Positions 26,224 to 36,084 of a stretch of DNA of 64,000 nucleotides are shown piece by piece. Where the stretch lies: assembly GCF_030519375.1 (NCBI RefSeq), contig NZ_JAUMKB010000023.1, forward strand, positions 1 to 64,000, written 5' to 3'. The notes below the pieces were generated by a model, which saw nothing but the letters and a program-made list of their open reading frames with translations, searched no databases and was not told the DNA's origin. How positions within the stretch are numbered: position 1 is the stretch's first letter; each line of letters opens with the position of its first letter. A program made the position numbers and the translations under genes. The DNA is from Mucilaginibacter tolerans (GTDB lineage: Bacteria > Bacteroidota > Bacteroidia > Sphingobacteriales > Sphingobacteriaceae).

Positions 26224-28561
26224 TGTTGATAAGCTTGGCTTTACCGAGATAAAGGAACTGATCAAAGCGCATTGCCTGAGTGTTATGGGCCAGCAAATGG
26301 TTGATAAGATACAGGTGATGAATAATTATGATCAGATTCATAAGTTTCTGAGCCAGGCTAATGAATTTAAGAATATCCTGGAAAATGATGAGGCATTGCC
26401 TATTCATCATTTCTTCGATATAAAATCTCTGGCAAATAAGGCCAAAATTGAGGGTGCGTTTTTGACGGAAGAAGAGTTTTACCAGGTACAGGCTTCATTG
26501 TCTACGGTTTTTGCTGTAATCGCCTATTTTAACGACCGCGAAAGGCAATACCCCAACCTGGAAGCATTATTTGAGCATTTGCCGATTGAGAGATCAATCA
26601 TAAAAAAAATTGAGCAGGTAATAGATCAGAAAGGCAAGATAAAAACGAATGCTTCACGTGAATTAGCGGAGCTCACCTCCTCCATAGCTAAATCTGAGCA
26701 GGAGGCCCGTAAAAAGATCGACCAGATATTTAAAAATGCAGCTTCCAATGGCTGGACGGCTGACGGCTCATTGACCATTAGAGATGGCCGCTTGTGTATT
26801 CCATTGTTAGCTGAAAATAAACGAAAGCTGAAAGGTTTTATTCATGATGAATCATCATCGGGCCAAACAGTTTATATTGAGCCGGAAGAAGTATTCACAC
26901 TAAATAACCGCATCCGTGACCTGGAATTTGAGCGGCGTCGGGAAATAGTAAGGATCCTTACCACATTAACTGATGAGCTAAGACCATATGTGCCATTGCT
27001 GTTGTCGTACCATAGCTTGTTGACCAAGCTTGATTTTGTGCGTGCAAAAGCTCTGTTTGCTATTGATATTGAAGCTTCAATGCCTGAAGTGGTGAATGAG
27101 GCTAAAATAAAACTCACCAATGCCAGGCATCCGTTGTTACTGTTGAGTTTTAAAGCGGAGAAAAAATCAGTTGTGCCACTTAACATCAATATAGATGAGG
27201 CCACTCGTGTCGTAGTAGTATCAGGGCCAAATGCAGGCGGCAAATCTGTTTGTATGAAAACAGTTGGCCTGCTGCAAATGATGGCGCAGGCAGGCTTATT
27301 AATCCCGGCAGCTGATAACAGTATAGTAGGAGTGTTTAAACAAATATTTGTCGATATAGGTGATGACCAATCGATTGAAAGTGATTTAAGCACTTACAGC
27401 GCACATCTATCCAAAATGAAAGATTTTGTGGAGATGGCCAACGGAAAGACACTTGTTCTGATAGATGAGTTTGGTACAGGTACCGATCCGCAATTCGGGG
27501 GGCCGATAGCAGAGGCTGTTTTGGAAACCCTCAATCACAAAAAAGTGAGAGGAGTGGTAACCACCCACTATTCAAACCTGAAAGTTTTCGCAAGTAATAC
27601 AGAAGGTATAGAAAATGCCTCGATGCTGTTTGATAATGTTGAGATGCGCCCGCTTTATATACTCGAAGTAGGAAAGCCAGGTAGCTCTTATGCATTTGAA
27701 ATCGCGCAGAAAATTGGCTTGCCGCAACAGGTATTGAATCTGGCCAAAAATAAAATAGGTGTTAGCCAAAAGAAAGTAGACACCTTGCTGGTCGATCTGG
27801 AGCGCGAGAAGAAGGAGATATTCGATACAAAAGTAAAACTGGAAAGGCAGCAAAAAAGGGTAAACGAACTCCTTTCTGAAAATGAAAAACTGAAAGGATA
27901 CCTCGAAGAAAATAAAAAGGCGCTTATTCGTGACGCTAAACAAGAAGCAAAGAATATTATTCTTAATGCCAATAAGTTGGTCGAGAATACCATTGCAGAT
28001 ATTAAGAGCAGTAATGCCGATAAAGAAAAAACACGGCAACTGCGTGAGGGCCTCAACCGCGAATTGCAAAAGAACACTGTTAAACCAGAAGCAGTTAAGG
28101 CTACAGTAACAGAAGAATTGAAGCCGGGCGACTGGGTGAAGCTTAATGATTCGGAGACCACCGGCCAGATCATGGAGATAACCAAAGACAATTTGATTAT
28201 TGCAATCGGTGATTTGCGGACTGTAGCCAAAAAGAACCGGGTGCACCGAGTAGGGAAAAAAGAGGTTCCGAAAGAGATCAGGAAGAGCTTCAGCGGGCAA
28301 ACGAATGATTATGCTAACTTTAGTCCGGAGATTGATGTGCGTGGCAAACGCGGCGAAGAAGCATTATATGATATTGAAAAGATGCTGGACAGAGCATTGA
28401 TGATGGGCTTTAATAATTTAAAGATCATCCACGGAAAAGGCGACGGGATATTGCGCAAACTGATCCGCGAATATTTAAAAAAATATGATGCCGTAGATAG
28501 AATGGAAGATGAACACGCAGACAGGGGTGGCGATGGTATAACATACGTATATTTGAAATAA
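26204..28561 (+). CDS. mutS2: MutS2 (Smr-domain ATPase)
   Basis: A 785-residue MutS homologue lacking the mismatch-recognition domain. Residues 1-300 are core and clamp helices. Walker A is SGPNAGGKS (about 341) and Walker B is LVLIDEFGTGTDPQFGG, followed by the THYSNLK signature. A coiled coil spans about 515-625 and the C-terminal Smr nuclease domain about 705-783 (IDVRGKRGEEALYDIEK, IHGKGDGILRKLI). Family members suppress recombination or, as shown in Bacillus, rescue collided ribosomes. The start within the end of the preceding gene agrees with the family N-terminus. Confidence 0.95.
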   Translation: MLIPSHSVDKLGFTEIKELIKAHCLSVMGQQMVDKIQVMNNYDQIHKFLSQANEFKNILENDEALPIHHFFDIKSLANKAKIEGAFLTEEEFYQVQASLSTVFAVIAYFNDRERQYPNLEALFEHLPIERSIIKKIEQVIDQKGKIKTNASRELAELTSSIAKSEQEARKKIDQIFKNAASNGWTADGSLTIRDGRLCIPLLAENKRKLKGFIHDESSSGQTVYIEPEEVFTLNNRIRDLEFERRREIVRILTTLTDELRPYVPLLLSYHSLLTKLDFVRAKALFAIDIEASMPEVVNEAKIKLTNARHPLLLLSFKAEKKSVVPLNINIDEATRVVVVSGPNAGGKSVCMKTVGLLQMMAQAGLLIPAADNSIVGVFKQIFVDIGDDQSIESDLSTYSAHLSKMKDFVEMANGKTLVLIDEFGTGTDPQFGGPIAEAVLETLNHKKVRGVVTTHYSNLKVFASNTEGIENASMLFDNVEMRPLYILEVGKPGSSYAFEIAQKIGLPQQVLNLAKNKIGVSQKKVDTLLVDLEREKKEIFDTKVKLERQQKRVNELLSENEKLKGYLEENKKALIRDAKQEAKNIILNANKLVENTIADIKSSNADKEKTRQLREGLNRELQKNTVKPEAVKATVTEELKPGDWVKLNDSETTGQIMEITKDNLIIAIGDLRTVAKKNRVHRVGKKEVPKEIRKSFSGQTNDYANFSPEIDVRGKRGEEALYDIEKMLDRALMMGFNNLKIIHGKGDGILRKLIREYLKKYDAVDRMEDEHADRGGDGITYVYLK

Positions 28562-28579
28562 CCCAAATATTACCTGAAC

Positions 28580-29656
28580 ATGAGAAAATTATACTTTTTG
28601 TTTGTGCTGCAATTCGTAGCCATCCTTGGCTGCGCACAAAATATAGTTGTTAAAAGTCACGACACGCATATCCGTTACTCAGGTCGTATAGCTATGACAG
28701 ACGATGCAGCCGAACTTTCATGGTCAGCATCTGCTATCAAAATGAATTTTAAGGGGACTTTCATAAAAGCCACCCTGAAAGACGAACGCGGTAACGATTA
28801 CTGGAACGTAATACTTGATGGTAAAGTAATCTCTGTTCTTCAACCAGATAGTATTCAAAAACAATACACCCTTGCCACAGGGCTTTCAGGAGGTAGTCAT
28901 ACTATTGAATTGTTTAAACGCAGCGAATGGTCAATGGGCAAAACCTGGTTTTATGGCTTCGAGATGGATAAAAATGCAGGTATATTACTACGTCCGGCAC
29001 AGCAAAAACGCAAGATGGAATTTTTTGGGAATTCCATCACCTGTGGGTATGCCATTGAAGATACAACAGGGCAGGATAGGGGGACAGCGCCTTACGAGAA
29101 TGCTTATTTAAGTTATGCATCTATTACCGCACGTCACTTTGATGCAGAGTTGCATAGCACCTCACGAAGCGGTATCGGGATTATGGTGAGCTGGGCTCCG
29201 CTGATTATGCCCGAAATGTACTACCGATTGGATGCGACGGATGCGGAAAGCAAATGGGATTTTTCAAAATATACACCAGACCTGGTGGTGATCAACCTGT
29301 TTCAGAATGACAATTGGATTGTTAAACTGCCTGATAATGAACAGTTCAAGGCCAGGTTTGGTACCAAAGCACCAACAGATGACCAATGTGTAAAAGCCTA
29401 CAAGGATTTTGTAAAAACTATCAGAAGCAAGTATCCTAAGGCACAGATCATTTGTGCATTGGGCAGTATGGACGCCGTAAAAGAAGGCGCGCCGTGGCCG
29501 GGATATATCAAAAAGGCAGTGGAGCAGATCGGCGACAAAAAGATATTCGTGCACATTTTCCCGTATAAAAATACGCCCGGTCATCCAAGCAAAAAAGAGC
29601 AGCAGGCTATGGCAGATGACCTGATCGCGTTTATTGATCAGAATATCAAATGGTAA
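28580..29656 (+). CDS. Exported SGNH esterase, carbohydrate esterase family 2 type
   Basis: A 358-residue secreted deacetylase. The signal peptide ends GCAQ (a Cys at 18 makes a lipoprotein possible). Residues 30-135 form a jelly roll (RIAMTDDAAELSWSASAIKM, then FKGTFIKATLKDE). From 145 comes the SGNH domain with nucleophile S152 in FFGNSITCG, the LDLVVINLFQND-type block and His335 in PGHPSKKEQQ. CE2 enzymes remove acetyl groups from xylan or glucomannan. It lies 18 bp after mutS2, outside the main PUL. Confidence 0.88.
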   Translation: MRKLYFLFVLQFVAILGCAQNIVVKSHDTHIRYSGRIAMTDDAAELSWSASAIKMNFKGTFIKATLKDERGNDYWNVILDGKVISVLQPDSIQKQYTLATGLSGGSHTIELFKRSEWSMGKTWFYGFEMDKNAGILLRPAQQKRKMEFFGNSITCGYAIEDTTGQDRGTAPYENAYLSYASITARHFDAELHSTSRSGIGIMVSWAPLIMPEMYYRLDATDAESKWDFSKYTPDLVVINLFQNDNWIVKLPDNEQFKARFGTKAPTDDQCVKAYKDFVKTIRSKYPKAQIICALGSMDAVKEGAPWPGYIKKAVEQIGDKKIFVHIFPYKNTPGHPSKKEQQAMADDLIAFIDQNIKW

Positions 29657-29661
29657 CCCAA

Positions 29662-29740
29662 ACACGATTTAAGATTTTATTGAATAGCGGGATATTAATG
29701 AGAACGTATTTTTTAAATCTGATAAATCCTGAAATCGTGT
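29662..29740. repeat. Nested inverted repeats and AAATCCTG words
   Basis: ACACGATTT (29662-29670) and AAATCGTGT (29732-29740) form a perfect 9-bp dyad. Inside it AGATTT (29672-29677) pairs with AAATCT (29715-29720). The right arm continues into repeated AAATC(C)TG words up to about 29751. It lies between the CE2 gene and the CoA-transferase operon. A -7-like TAATTTTA lies just beyond. Confidence 0.45.
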
Positions 29741-29778
29741 CAAAATCCTGCTAATTTTACGTCGACCAATTATTATTT

Positions 29779-30483
29779 ATGAACAAAGTTGTTAGCGGTG
29801 CTGACGAAGCTATCCATGATATTCAGGACGGTATGACCCTTATGCTCGGTGGGTTTGGTTTGTGCGGATTGCCTGAAAAATGTATTGCAGCACTTGTGAA
29901 AAAAGGAGTGAAAAATCTGACCTGTATCTCCAACAATGCAGGAGTAGACGATTTTGGTATCGGCCTGATGCTCAAACAGCGCCAGGTAAAAAAGATGATC
30001 TCATCCTATGTAGGTGAAAATGCAGAATTTGAGCGGCAATTATTAAGCGGCGAACTGGAAGTGGAACTTATCCCGCAAGGAACATTAGCTACACGCTGCA
30101 TGGCAGCTGGCTACGGTATGCCCGCCATTTTTACACCCGCCGGTATAGGTACCGAGGTAGCCATAGGAAAAGAAGTACGGAATTTTAACGGCAAAGATTA
30201 CCTGATGGAGATGGCCTTTAGCGCTGATTTTGCTATTGTTAAAGCGTGGAAAGGTGATACAATGGGTAACCTGGTTTACCGCTCTACTGCAAGAAATTTT
30301 AACCCGGTAATGGCGATGGCAGGGAAGGTAACAATTGCTGAAGTAGAAGAACTGGTTGAACCGGGGGAATTAGATCCCGATCATATCCATACTCCGGGGA
30401 TTTATGTTCACCGGATATTTAAGGGAGAGAATTACGAGAAGAGGATTGAACAACGCACCGTAAGAAAAAGAGATCATGCTTGA
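29779..30483 (+). CDS. scoA: 3-oxoacid CoA-transferase subunit A
   Basis: A 234-residue alpha subunit of a succinyl-CoA:3-ketoacid (or acetoacetate) CoA-transferase. Family motifs are [19 protein letters not shown] near the N-terminus, the [12 protein letters not shown] loop, [11 protein letters not shown] and an [15 protein letters not shown] block. The reaction moves CoA between succinate and acetoacetate or similar acids. It overlaps subunit B by 8 bp (ATGCTTGA), so the two are made in equal amounts. Confidence 0.93.
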   Translation: MNKVVSGADEAIHDIQDGMTLMLGGFGLCGLPEKCIAALVKKGVKNLTCISNNAGVDDFGIGLMLKQRQVKKMISSYVGENAEFERQLLSGELEVELIPQGTLATRCMAAGYGMPAIFTPAGIGTEVAIGKEVRNFNGKDYLMEMAFSADFAIVKAWKGDTMGNLVYRSTARNFNPVMAMAGKVTIAEVEELVEPGELDPDHIHTPGIYVHRIFKGENYEKRIEQRTVRKRDHA

Positions 30484-31132
30484 CAAAGAAGGAATAGCAA
30501 AACGAATAGCAAAAGAGATAAAGGATGGTTACTATGTTAACCTGGGCATAGGCATACCTACATTGGTGGCAAATTATATTCCGGAAGGAATGGATGTGGT
30601 ACTGCAATCGGAAAATGGATTGCTCGGCATGGGCCCGTTCCCGCTTGAAGGGGAAGAGGACCCGGACATGATTAACGCCGGCAAGCAAACCATTACTACC
30701 TTACCAGGCTCAGCTATATTTGACTCGGCGATGAGTTTTGGGATGATACGCGCTAAAAAGGTAAATCTGACTATTCTGGGTGCAATGGAAGTGTCTGAAA
30801 ACGGGGACATAGCCAACTGGAAAATCCCCGGTAAAATGGTGAAAGGCATGGGCGGTGCGATGGACCTGGTGGCATCTGCAGACAATATCATTGTCGCGAT
30901 GCAGCATGTAAACAAAGCAGGTGAGTCAAAATTATTGTCAAAATGTTCCCTGCCGCTTACAGGCGTGCATTGTGTGAAAAAAATAGTAACTGAACTAGGC
31001 GTGCTGGATGTTCTGCCGGAAGGTGGCTTTAAACTATTAGAACGTGCTCCAGGTGTAAGTGTTGAAGAAATAAAAGCAGCTACTGCCGGTAAATTGATTA
31101 TTGAGGGCGAGATTCCTGAAATGGCACTATAG
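30476..31132 (+). CDS. scoB: 3-oxoacid CoA-transferase subunit B
   Basis: A 218-residue beta subunit. The glutamate that forms the glutamyl-CoA intermediate is E46 in [14 protein letters not shown], preceded by the oxyanion loop [34 protein letters not shown] and the [12 protein letters not shown] block are family signatures. Together with subunit A it makes the heterotetrameric enzyme of ketone-body or branched-chain catabolism. Confidence 0.94.
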   Translation: MLDKEGIAKRIAKEIKDGYYVNLGIGIPTLVANYIPEGMDVVLQSENGLLGMGPFPLEGEEDPDMINAGKQTITTLPGSAIFDSAMSFGMIRAKKVNLTILGAMEVSENGDIANWKIPGKMVKGMGGAMDLVASADNIIVAMQHVNKAGESKLLSKCSLPLTGVHCVKKIVTELGVLDVLPEGGFKLLERAPGVSVEEIKAATAGKLIIEGEIPEMAL

Positions 31133-31160
31133 TGTGTCTTTAACGAGGAATAGTAAATGA

Positions 31161-31181
31161 CCGAAGTTTTCCAACTTCTGG
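31161..31181 (+). terminator. Small hairpin after the CoA-transferase operon
   Basis: GAAGTT and AACTTC (31163-31178) form a perfect 6-bp stem around TTCC, extended by CC/GG with a bulge. There is no T run. It is a weak candidate for a terminator. Confidence 0.3.
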
Positions 31182-31310
31182 CTTAGTGTTAATGTCGCGA
31201 AATCTTCCAGCAGAATTTACAGAAAACTTTAATCGATTAAATTACTGCCCTCGTCGACTATGTCCTCAGCTACGTCTATTATTCCATTTCAGACGGGAAA
31301 TATTGTTTTG

Positions 31311-31322
31311 TTTTGCGCAAAA
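31311..31322. promoter_or_regulatory. 12-bp palindrome before a TonB receptor
   Basis: TTTTGCGCAAAA is a perfect 12-bp palindrome, ending 16 bp before the receptor's ATG. An imperfect -7-like TATTGTTTTG lies directly upstream. The position suits an operator or a ribosome-site hairpin. Confidence 0.35.
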
Positions 31323-31338
31323 TCATATTTCGACAGTT

Positions 31339-33834
31339 ATGAAGTATATCCTTACTATATTTTCTATTCTTACGCTGGCACTTAGTGCCGGTGCTCAAAA
31401 TTTCCAGGGACCGCCTCCGACCGGCGGCGCGTCCGGGATAACCGGTCATATTTCAGGTACGGTAATCGATTCAATTACAAAAAAGCCTATCGATTATGCA
31501 ACGGTTGCCTTGTTTGCCACCGATGGGGCATCACCGATAAACGGCGTGGTAACAGATGAAAAAGGGAATTTTAAACTGAACAATATCAGTTCGGGAAGTT
31601 ATAAAGTCACAGTTAGTTTTTTAGGCTATCCGGCAAAGACCATCACCCCGGTAATTACCAGCCCGTCAAAACCCGACAAGAATCTTGGTGTAATTAGCCT
31701 GGCGCCAAGTCAGCGTACGTTGAAAGAAGTTTCGGTTGTCGGTCAGGCGGCATTGATTGAAAACAAGATCGACAAGATCGTTTACAATGTAGAGAAAGAT
31801 ATCACAGCTTCGGGTGGCACGGCCACAGATGTTTTAGGCAAAGTGCCGATGGTTTCGGTTGACATGAATGGTAACGTATCTGTTCGCGGCGATCAGAATG
31901 TGCGGATATTGATTAACGGGAAATCAACAGGCGCTTCGGCAGCGAACATCTCTGATGTGCTCCGTTCTATTCCAGCAGACCAGATCAAGAATATTGAAGT
32001 GATAACTTCACCGTCAGCCAAATATGATGCTGAAGGTTCAGCCGGTATTATCAATATTATTACCAAGCAAAAGAACGTTTCCGGCTTCAGCGGCTCTATA
32101 AATGGTGGTGTAGGCACCCGGCAAAACAACGGCAATATGAACTTGAACTATAACGAGGGCCGTTTTCACGCTTCGGCAAACCTGGGCGGATTTCTGAGCT
32201 GGCCTCAAACCAGTATCTCTGATTTTGAGCAGCATATACAAAACGATTCTATCAACACCACAACATCAACCAAAGGCACCAGCAGGGTATCGCGTCATGC
32301 GATTTTTAGTTCTATAAGTGCAGGTTACGATTTTAATGCCTATAACAGCATTAATACCACGTTCAGGTTAATGCATTTTCAGTTTACTACGGATGGAAGC
32401 TCGAACACCGTTTCTACCCTTCCATATTCGTACACCTCAAATGGCAAAAACGCATTCAGTAACTTTGACTGGAACATGGATTATACCCATAAATTTGACG
32501 AGAACGGGCATGAACTGGACTTTTCAACGCAATGGAGCCGCGGCTCGGGTGTAAACAATTATACAAATATGTACACCGGCGTATTCTCGGATCTGCAGAA
32601 TGACATCAACAGTACCAATAATGAATATACGTTCCAACTGGATTATACCTTACCGGTAAGCAAAGTGTTTAAGATTGAAGCTGGTGCCAAAAGTATTATC
32701 AGGCGGATCAACAGCGTTTCTGATTATTACGACTTTGATCAGAATTCGAACCCTATATTTAACGGCACCCTTTCGAACATTTACAAATACAATCAGGATG
32801 TGTATGCGGGTTACACCGTGCTCACGTTTACGCTGCCTCAAAAATGGTCCATTCTGGCGGGTTTAAGGGATGAAAATACTAACATTCATGGCGACCCGGT
32901 GAACGAATCGCAGGCTTTGCAACCGTTTAGCCAGAGCTATAATACCTTTATCCCAAGTCTGACGCTGCAAAAGGGATTAGGAGGCAACAATACCCTGAAG
33001 TTGGTTTATTCGAAGCGTATATCGAGGCCGAGCCTGCAGTTTCTGAACCCATTTACCAATAGCAGTGCGCCACAGAGCCAAACGGTTGGTAACCCTACGC
33101 TGAATGCAGAGACAACAGACACCTATGAACTGGATTACAACGCCTTCTTCGGGTCTTCATCGCTCACTATTGGTGCATATTACAAGCATACTCACAACCT
33201 GATTGAAGGGATTGCAGCACCGATATCGGTGGTTGTAAACGGCACTGAAGAAGGTGGTACGCTTACCCGTTATCAGAACATCGGCGACAACAACTCAATA
33301 GGCGGTACATTTTTCGGGAGCGTTACGCCTTTCAAAATATTTACTATCACCGGTAATGTCAACCTGTATACCTACAAGCCCGATCCATCCGGCACGTATA
33401 TCACCGACAACACCCAAAACAGCACTTACCTGATGTATAATGGATTTCTGCGGGGTTCGCTCACTTTACCATCTAACTTCCTGGCCGAGGCATTTGGCTT
33501 CGGCGGCTCGTCACGACGCACGATCCAAGGTACCAATCCAGCCTTCGCGATGTATGGTATCGGTGTTCGCAAGCAGTTGATGCAAAAGAAGATGTCGGTG
33601 GGGTTGAATGTGGTACAACCGTTTGCCAACTATAAACACTTTAATAGCAGTATTAGCAGTCCGGGGCTTACCCAAACCAGCACCAACGCTATTCCTTTCC
33701 GGTCCTTTGGTATTACGTTTAGCTACAGCTTTGGTAAAATGTCGTTCAGCCAGCCTAAAAATAAAGGTATCAACAATGATGACCTGAAACAGGGCGATCA
33801 GAACCAACAGCAGCAGGGCGTTGGATCGAGATAG
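31339..33834 (+). CDS. TonB-dependent receptor (OMP_b-brl_3 type)
   Basis: 831 residues from ATG 31339, which directly precedes the signal peptide MKYILTIFSILTLALSAGAQ. A longer in-frame start adds 51 residues unlike any leader. After a Pro/Gly-rich linker comes a CarboxypepD_reg-like domain (GTVIDSITKKPIDYATVAL). The plug domain follows (VEKDITASGGTATDVLGKVP, then VSVRGDQNVRILINGKSTG and IEVITSPSAKYDAEGSAGII). The rest is a large beta-barrel. The tail is polar and Gln-rich rather than ending in Phe. Cargo unknown; no SusD partner is present. Confidence 0.92.
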   Translation: MKYILTIFSILTLALSAGAQNFQGPPPTGGASGITGHISGTVIDSITKKPIDYATVALFATDGASPINGVVTDEKGNFKLNNISSGSYKVTVSFLGYPAKTITPVITSPSKPDKNLGVISLAPSQRTLKEVSVVGQAALIENKIDKIVYNVEKDITASGGTATDVLGKVPMVSVDMNGNVSVRGDQNVRILINGKSTGASAANISDVLRSIPADQIKNIEVITSPSAKYDAEGSAGIINIITKQKNVSGFSGSINGGVGTRQNNGNMNLNYNEGRFHASANLGGFLSWPQTSISDFEQHIQNDSINTTTSTKGTSRVSRHAIFSSISAGYDFNAYNSINTTFRLMHFQFTTDGSSNTVSTLPYSYTSNGKNAFSNFDWNMDYTHKFDENGHELDFSTQWSRGSGVNNYTNMYTGVFSDLQNDINSTNNEYTFQLDYTLPVSKVFKIEAGAKSIIRRINSVSDYYDFDQNSNPIFNGTLSNIYKYNQDVYAGYTVLTFTLPQKWSILAGLRDENTNIHGDPVNESQALQPFSQSYNTFIPSLTLQKGLGGNNTLKLVYSKRISRPSLQFLNPFTNSSAPQSQTVGNPTLNAETTDTYELDYNAFFGSSSLTIGAYYKHTHNLIEGIAAPISVVVNGTEEGGTLTRYQNIGDNNSIGGTFFGSVTPFKIFTITGNVNLYTYKPDPSGTYITDNTQNSTYLMYNGFLRGSLTLPSNFLAEAFGFGGSSRRTIQGTNPAFAMYGIGVRKQLMQKKMSVGLNVVQPFANYKHFNSSISSPGLTQTSTNAIPFRSFGITFSYSFGKMSFSQPKNKGINNDDLKQGDQNQQQQGVGSR

Positions 33835-33857
33835 CAGGACCTAAAATTTACAGAATA

Positions 33858-33895
33858 ATCAAAAGTCTTTAGTTGTAAGTCTGAAGACTTTTGAT
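33858..33895. terminator. Bidirectional hairpin between convergent genes
   Basis: A perfect 12-bp stem ATCAAAAGTCTT / AAGACTTTTGAT with a 14-base loop that repeats the AAGTCT word. The A/T-rich stem ends give short T runs on both strands, so it may end the receptor and kinase transcripts. Confidence 0.6.
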
Positions 33896-33948
33896 CTTAC
33901 AGAGAAAGTCCGCAAACGACGTGGAGTGATTTAGATTAACATGGACCT

Positions 33949-35988
33949 TCACGCAGGTTCGGCCATTGGTAGCGTAAAGTAAAAAGTAGAACCTTTATCC
34001 CTCTCGCTTTCGGCCCAGATGTGGCCTCCATGGCGTTCGATGATCTCGGCGCTTAGGTAAAGCCCGACGCCAAACCCTGAAATATGCCGGGTGTGCTCGC
34101 TTTGGACACGATAAAAGCGATCAAACAATCGTTTCATATCATGTGGATTGATACCTATCCCTTCATCGTGTACACTAATTGTCACCATTTCAGTTTCAAC
34201 AGTACACTTAACAGTCACGATTTTGCCTTTTGGCGAATATTTAACCGCGTTGGAAAGCAGGTTGGACAAAACGGAGCCGATCTTTTCCCGATCGGCGTCT
34301 ACGACAAGTTCACCTACAGGCTCGAATACAAATGTGTGGGTGTTAACGCTGAGACGCATTTCCTCAATCATTTCGCTGATCAGTGCATTCAGTTCAAAAG
34401 GGTGCTGCTCGATCAGTAATTTACCTGATTCCAGCCGGGATACATTAAGAAAACCGTTGATCAGACCGGCCATTCTCTTGGTTTGTGAGTTTGCCCGGGC
34501 AAGTGCACTGCTCATAAAGCCGTCGCCATTTTCCTGCACCTTTTGCTGGAGCACCTGGATCAGTGCGGTCAATGAGGTTAACGGAGTTTTGAGTTCATGA
34601 CTGGCCATCCCGATAAAATCGTTTTTGCGCTGTTCGTCTCGTTTCTGTTCGGTAATGTCGCGGGCAATCTTGGAAATGCCGACGATCTCGCCGGCTTTGT
34701 TACGAATAGGCGAAATGGTTAATGATACTTGAATGGGGGTACCATCCTTTTTGCAGCGTATAGTTTCATAATGATCAATACGCTCACCCTTTTTTAAATG
34801 GGATAAAATTACTGTTTCTTCATGGTAGCGGTCTTTCGGGATAAGCTTTAAGATCGATTCTCCAACCATTTCCCGTTCTGTATAACCGAAAGTCCGCTCG
34901 GCACCCTGGTTCCAACTGGTAACAATACCGTCAAGGGTTTTGCCGATGATAGCGTCATCAGATGATTCTACAATGGCAGCTAATTTGGCACTTCGTTCCT
35001 CGGCGAGTATTGCTTCCTGCAGCAATTTTTGCAGGCGTCGCTCGCTATCAGCCAGTTCTTCGTTGGTTGTTTGGAGTTCCTCGTTAGCAGCAGCAAGTTC
35101 TTCATTAGTGGCGGTAAGTTCTTCATTTAATACCTGGGTCTCCTCCTCGCTGGTTGCAAGCGCTTGAGTCCGTTCATCGACCCTTTTTTCAAGTGATTCA
35201 TTGAGACTTTGGAGTTCCTCACGGGCTTCAGTAACCTCTTCGTTAATGGATGTGAGTTCTTCGTTGGAAGTAGTAATTTCTTCGTTAGCTGCTGTAAGCT
35301 CTTCGTTTAATGCCGCTGTTTCCTGTTCCCGAAGCTCCAGCTCTGCACGCAGGTGTTCCTTTTCGCGGACATCGCGTATCACTTTCCGGTAAGAATATAC
35401 CGTAACAGCTAATGAGACTAATGCCGCCAAGATAATAAAGCCTGGAACAATGTTGGTATAGCTGTTAAGTTTTTCGGCTCGCGCGTCAAGGAGTAGTTGT
35501 TCACCTGCCTCTGCTTTTGCGACAGCGTGTCGTAACGTATCCATTGCTGATTTGCCAGCATCCAGGTCTTGAAGTGATATAGCCTGCCCACGTTGTTTTT
35601 TACCAATGAGTTGCTGCAAAATGTCCATGCGCTGGCGTAGTATGATGCGTATTGACGCCATATTAGTTTGCTGCTGTGGATTATCAGCCGTTAGTGTTGT
35701 TAATTCCCCGGTAAGGTTAAGGGCCTCATTATATGCGCCATTATAAGGTTCCAGAAAATTGGCGCGACCAGTGAGCAGATAACCCCGCTGGCCCGTCTCG
35801 GCGTCTTTCATCACCGAGAGTACTTGTTCAAGCTTCTGCATAACCTGTCCGCTATGTGACACAGCCTGATTGCTCTTTAACAATCTTTGGAGAGTTAAAA
35901 AGGATACAAGGCCAATCGTAAGGACGATCAGCAGGGAGAAACCATAGCCTATCCGGAGATTACGGTCAAATCGGTTGGTCATAAGCAA
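33949..35988 (-). CDS. CHASE3-PAS hybrid sensor histidine kinase
   Basis: A 679-residue membrane kinase. TM1 spans 13-33, a CHASE3-type helical sensor 35-175 (KDAETGQRGYLLTGRANFL) and TM2 181-199. A long coiled coil of tandem heptads covers 205-330 and a PAS domain about 332-450 (SDDAIIGKTLDGIVTSWNQGAERTFGY). The HisKA phospho-acceptor is H464 in MASHELKTPLTSL. The HATPase has SNLLSNAVKYSPKG (N box) and HISGFGVGLYLSAEI (G box). No response regulator is adjacent. Signal unknown. The start could be the third residue. Confidence 0.93.
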   Translation of the reverse strand: MLMTNRFDRNLRIGYGFSLLIVLTIGLVSFLTLQRLLKSNQAVSHSGQVMQKLEQVLSVMKDAETGQRGYLLTGRANFLEPYNGAYNEALNLTGELTTLTADNPQQQTNMASIRIILRQRMDILQQLIGKKQRGQAISLQDLDAGKSAMDTLRHAVAKAEAGEQLLLDARAEKLNSYTNIVPGFIILAALVSLAVTVYSYRKVIRDVREKEHLRAELELREQETAALNEELTAANEEITTSNEELTSINEEVTEAREELQSLNESLEKRVDERTQALATSEEETQVLNEELTATNEELAAANEELQTTNEELADSERRLQKLLQEAILAEERSAKLAAIVESSDDAIIGKTLDGIVTSWNQGAERTFGYTEREMVGESILKLIPKDRYHEETVILSHLKKGERIDHYETIRCKKDGTPIQVSLTISPIRNKAGEIVGISKIARDITEQKRDEQRKNDFIGMASHELKTPLTSLTALIQVLQQKVQENGDGFMSSALARANSQTKRMAGLINGFLNVSRLESGKLLIEQHPFELNALISEMIEEMRLSVNTHTFVFEPVGELVVDADREKIGSVLSNLLSNAVKYSPKGKIVTVKCTVETEMVTISVHDEGIGINPHDMKRLFDRFYRVQSEHTRHISGFGVGLYLSAEIIERHGGHIWAESERDKGSTFYFTLPMAEPA

Positions 35989-36084
35989 AGGGAAATAAAC
36001 ATAAAGATAAGATTAATAACCAAATTTTATTCGGTATTGTTTAACCTAAACCTTTAATCTTCGTATTGGATACTCTTGAAATTG

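Noticed and set aside
27572-28300. Long minus-strand frames opposite mutS2
   Set aside because: Cys/Phe-rich low-quality products antisense to the coiled-coil and Smr parts of mutS2; no start or promoter signals.
34084-34600. Plus-strand frames opposite the histidine kinase
   Set aside because: Antisense shadows of the HATPase and HisKA coding sequence; Ser-rich products without family features.
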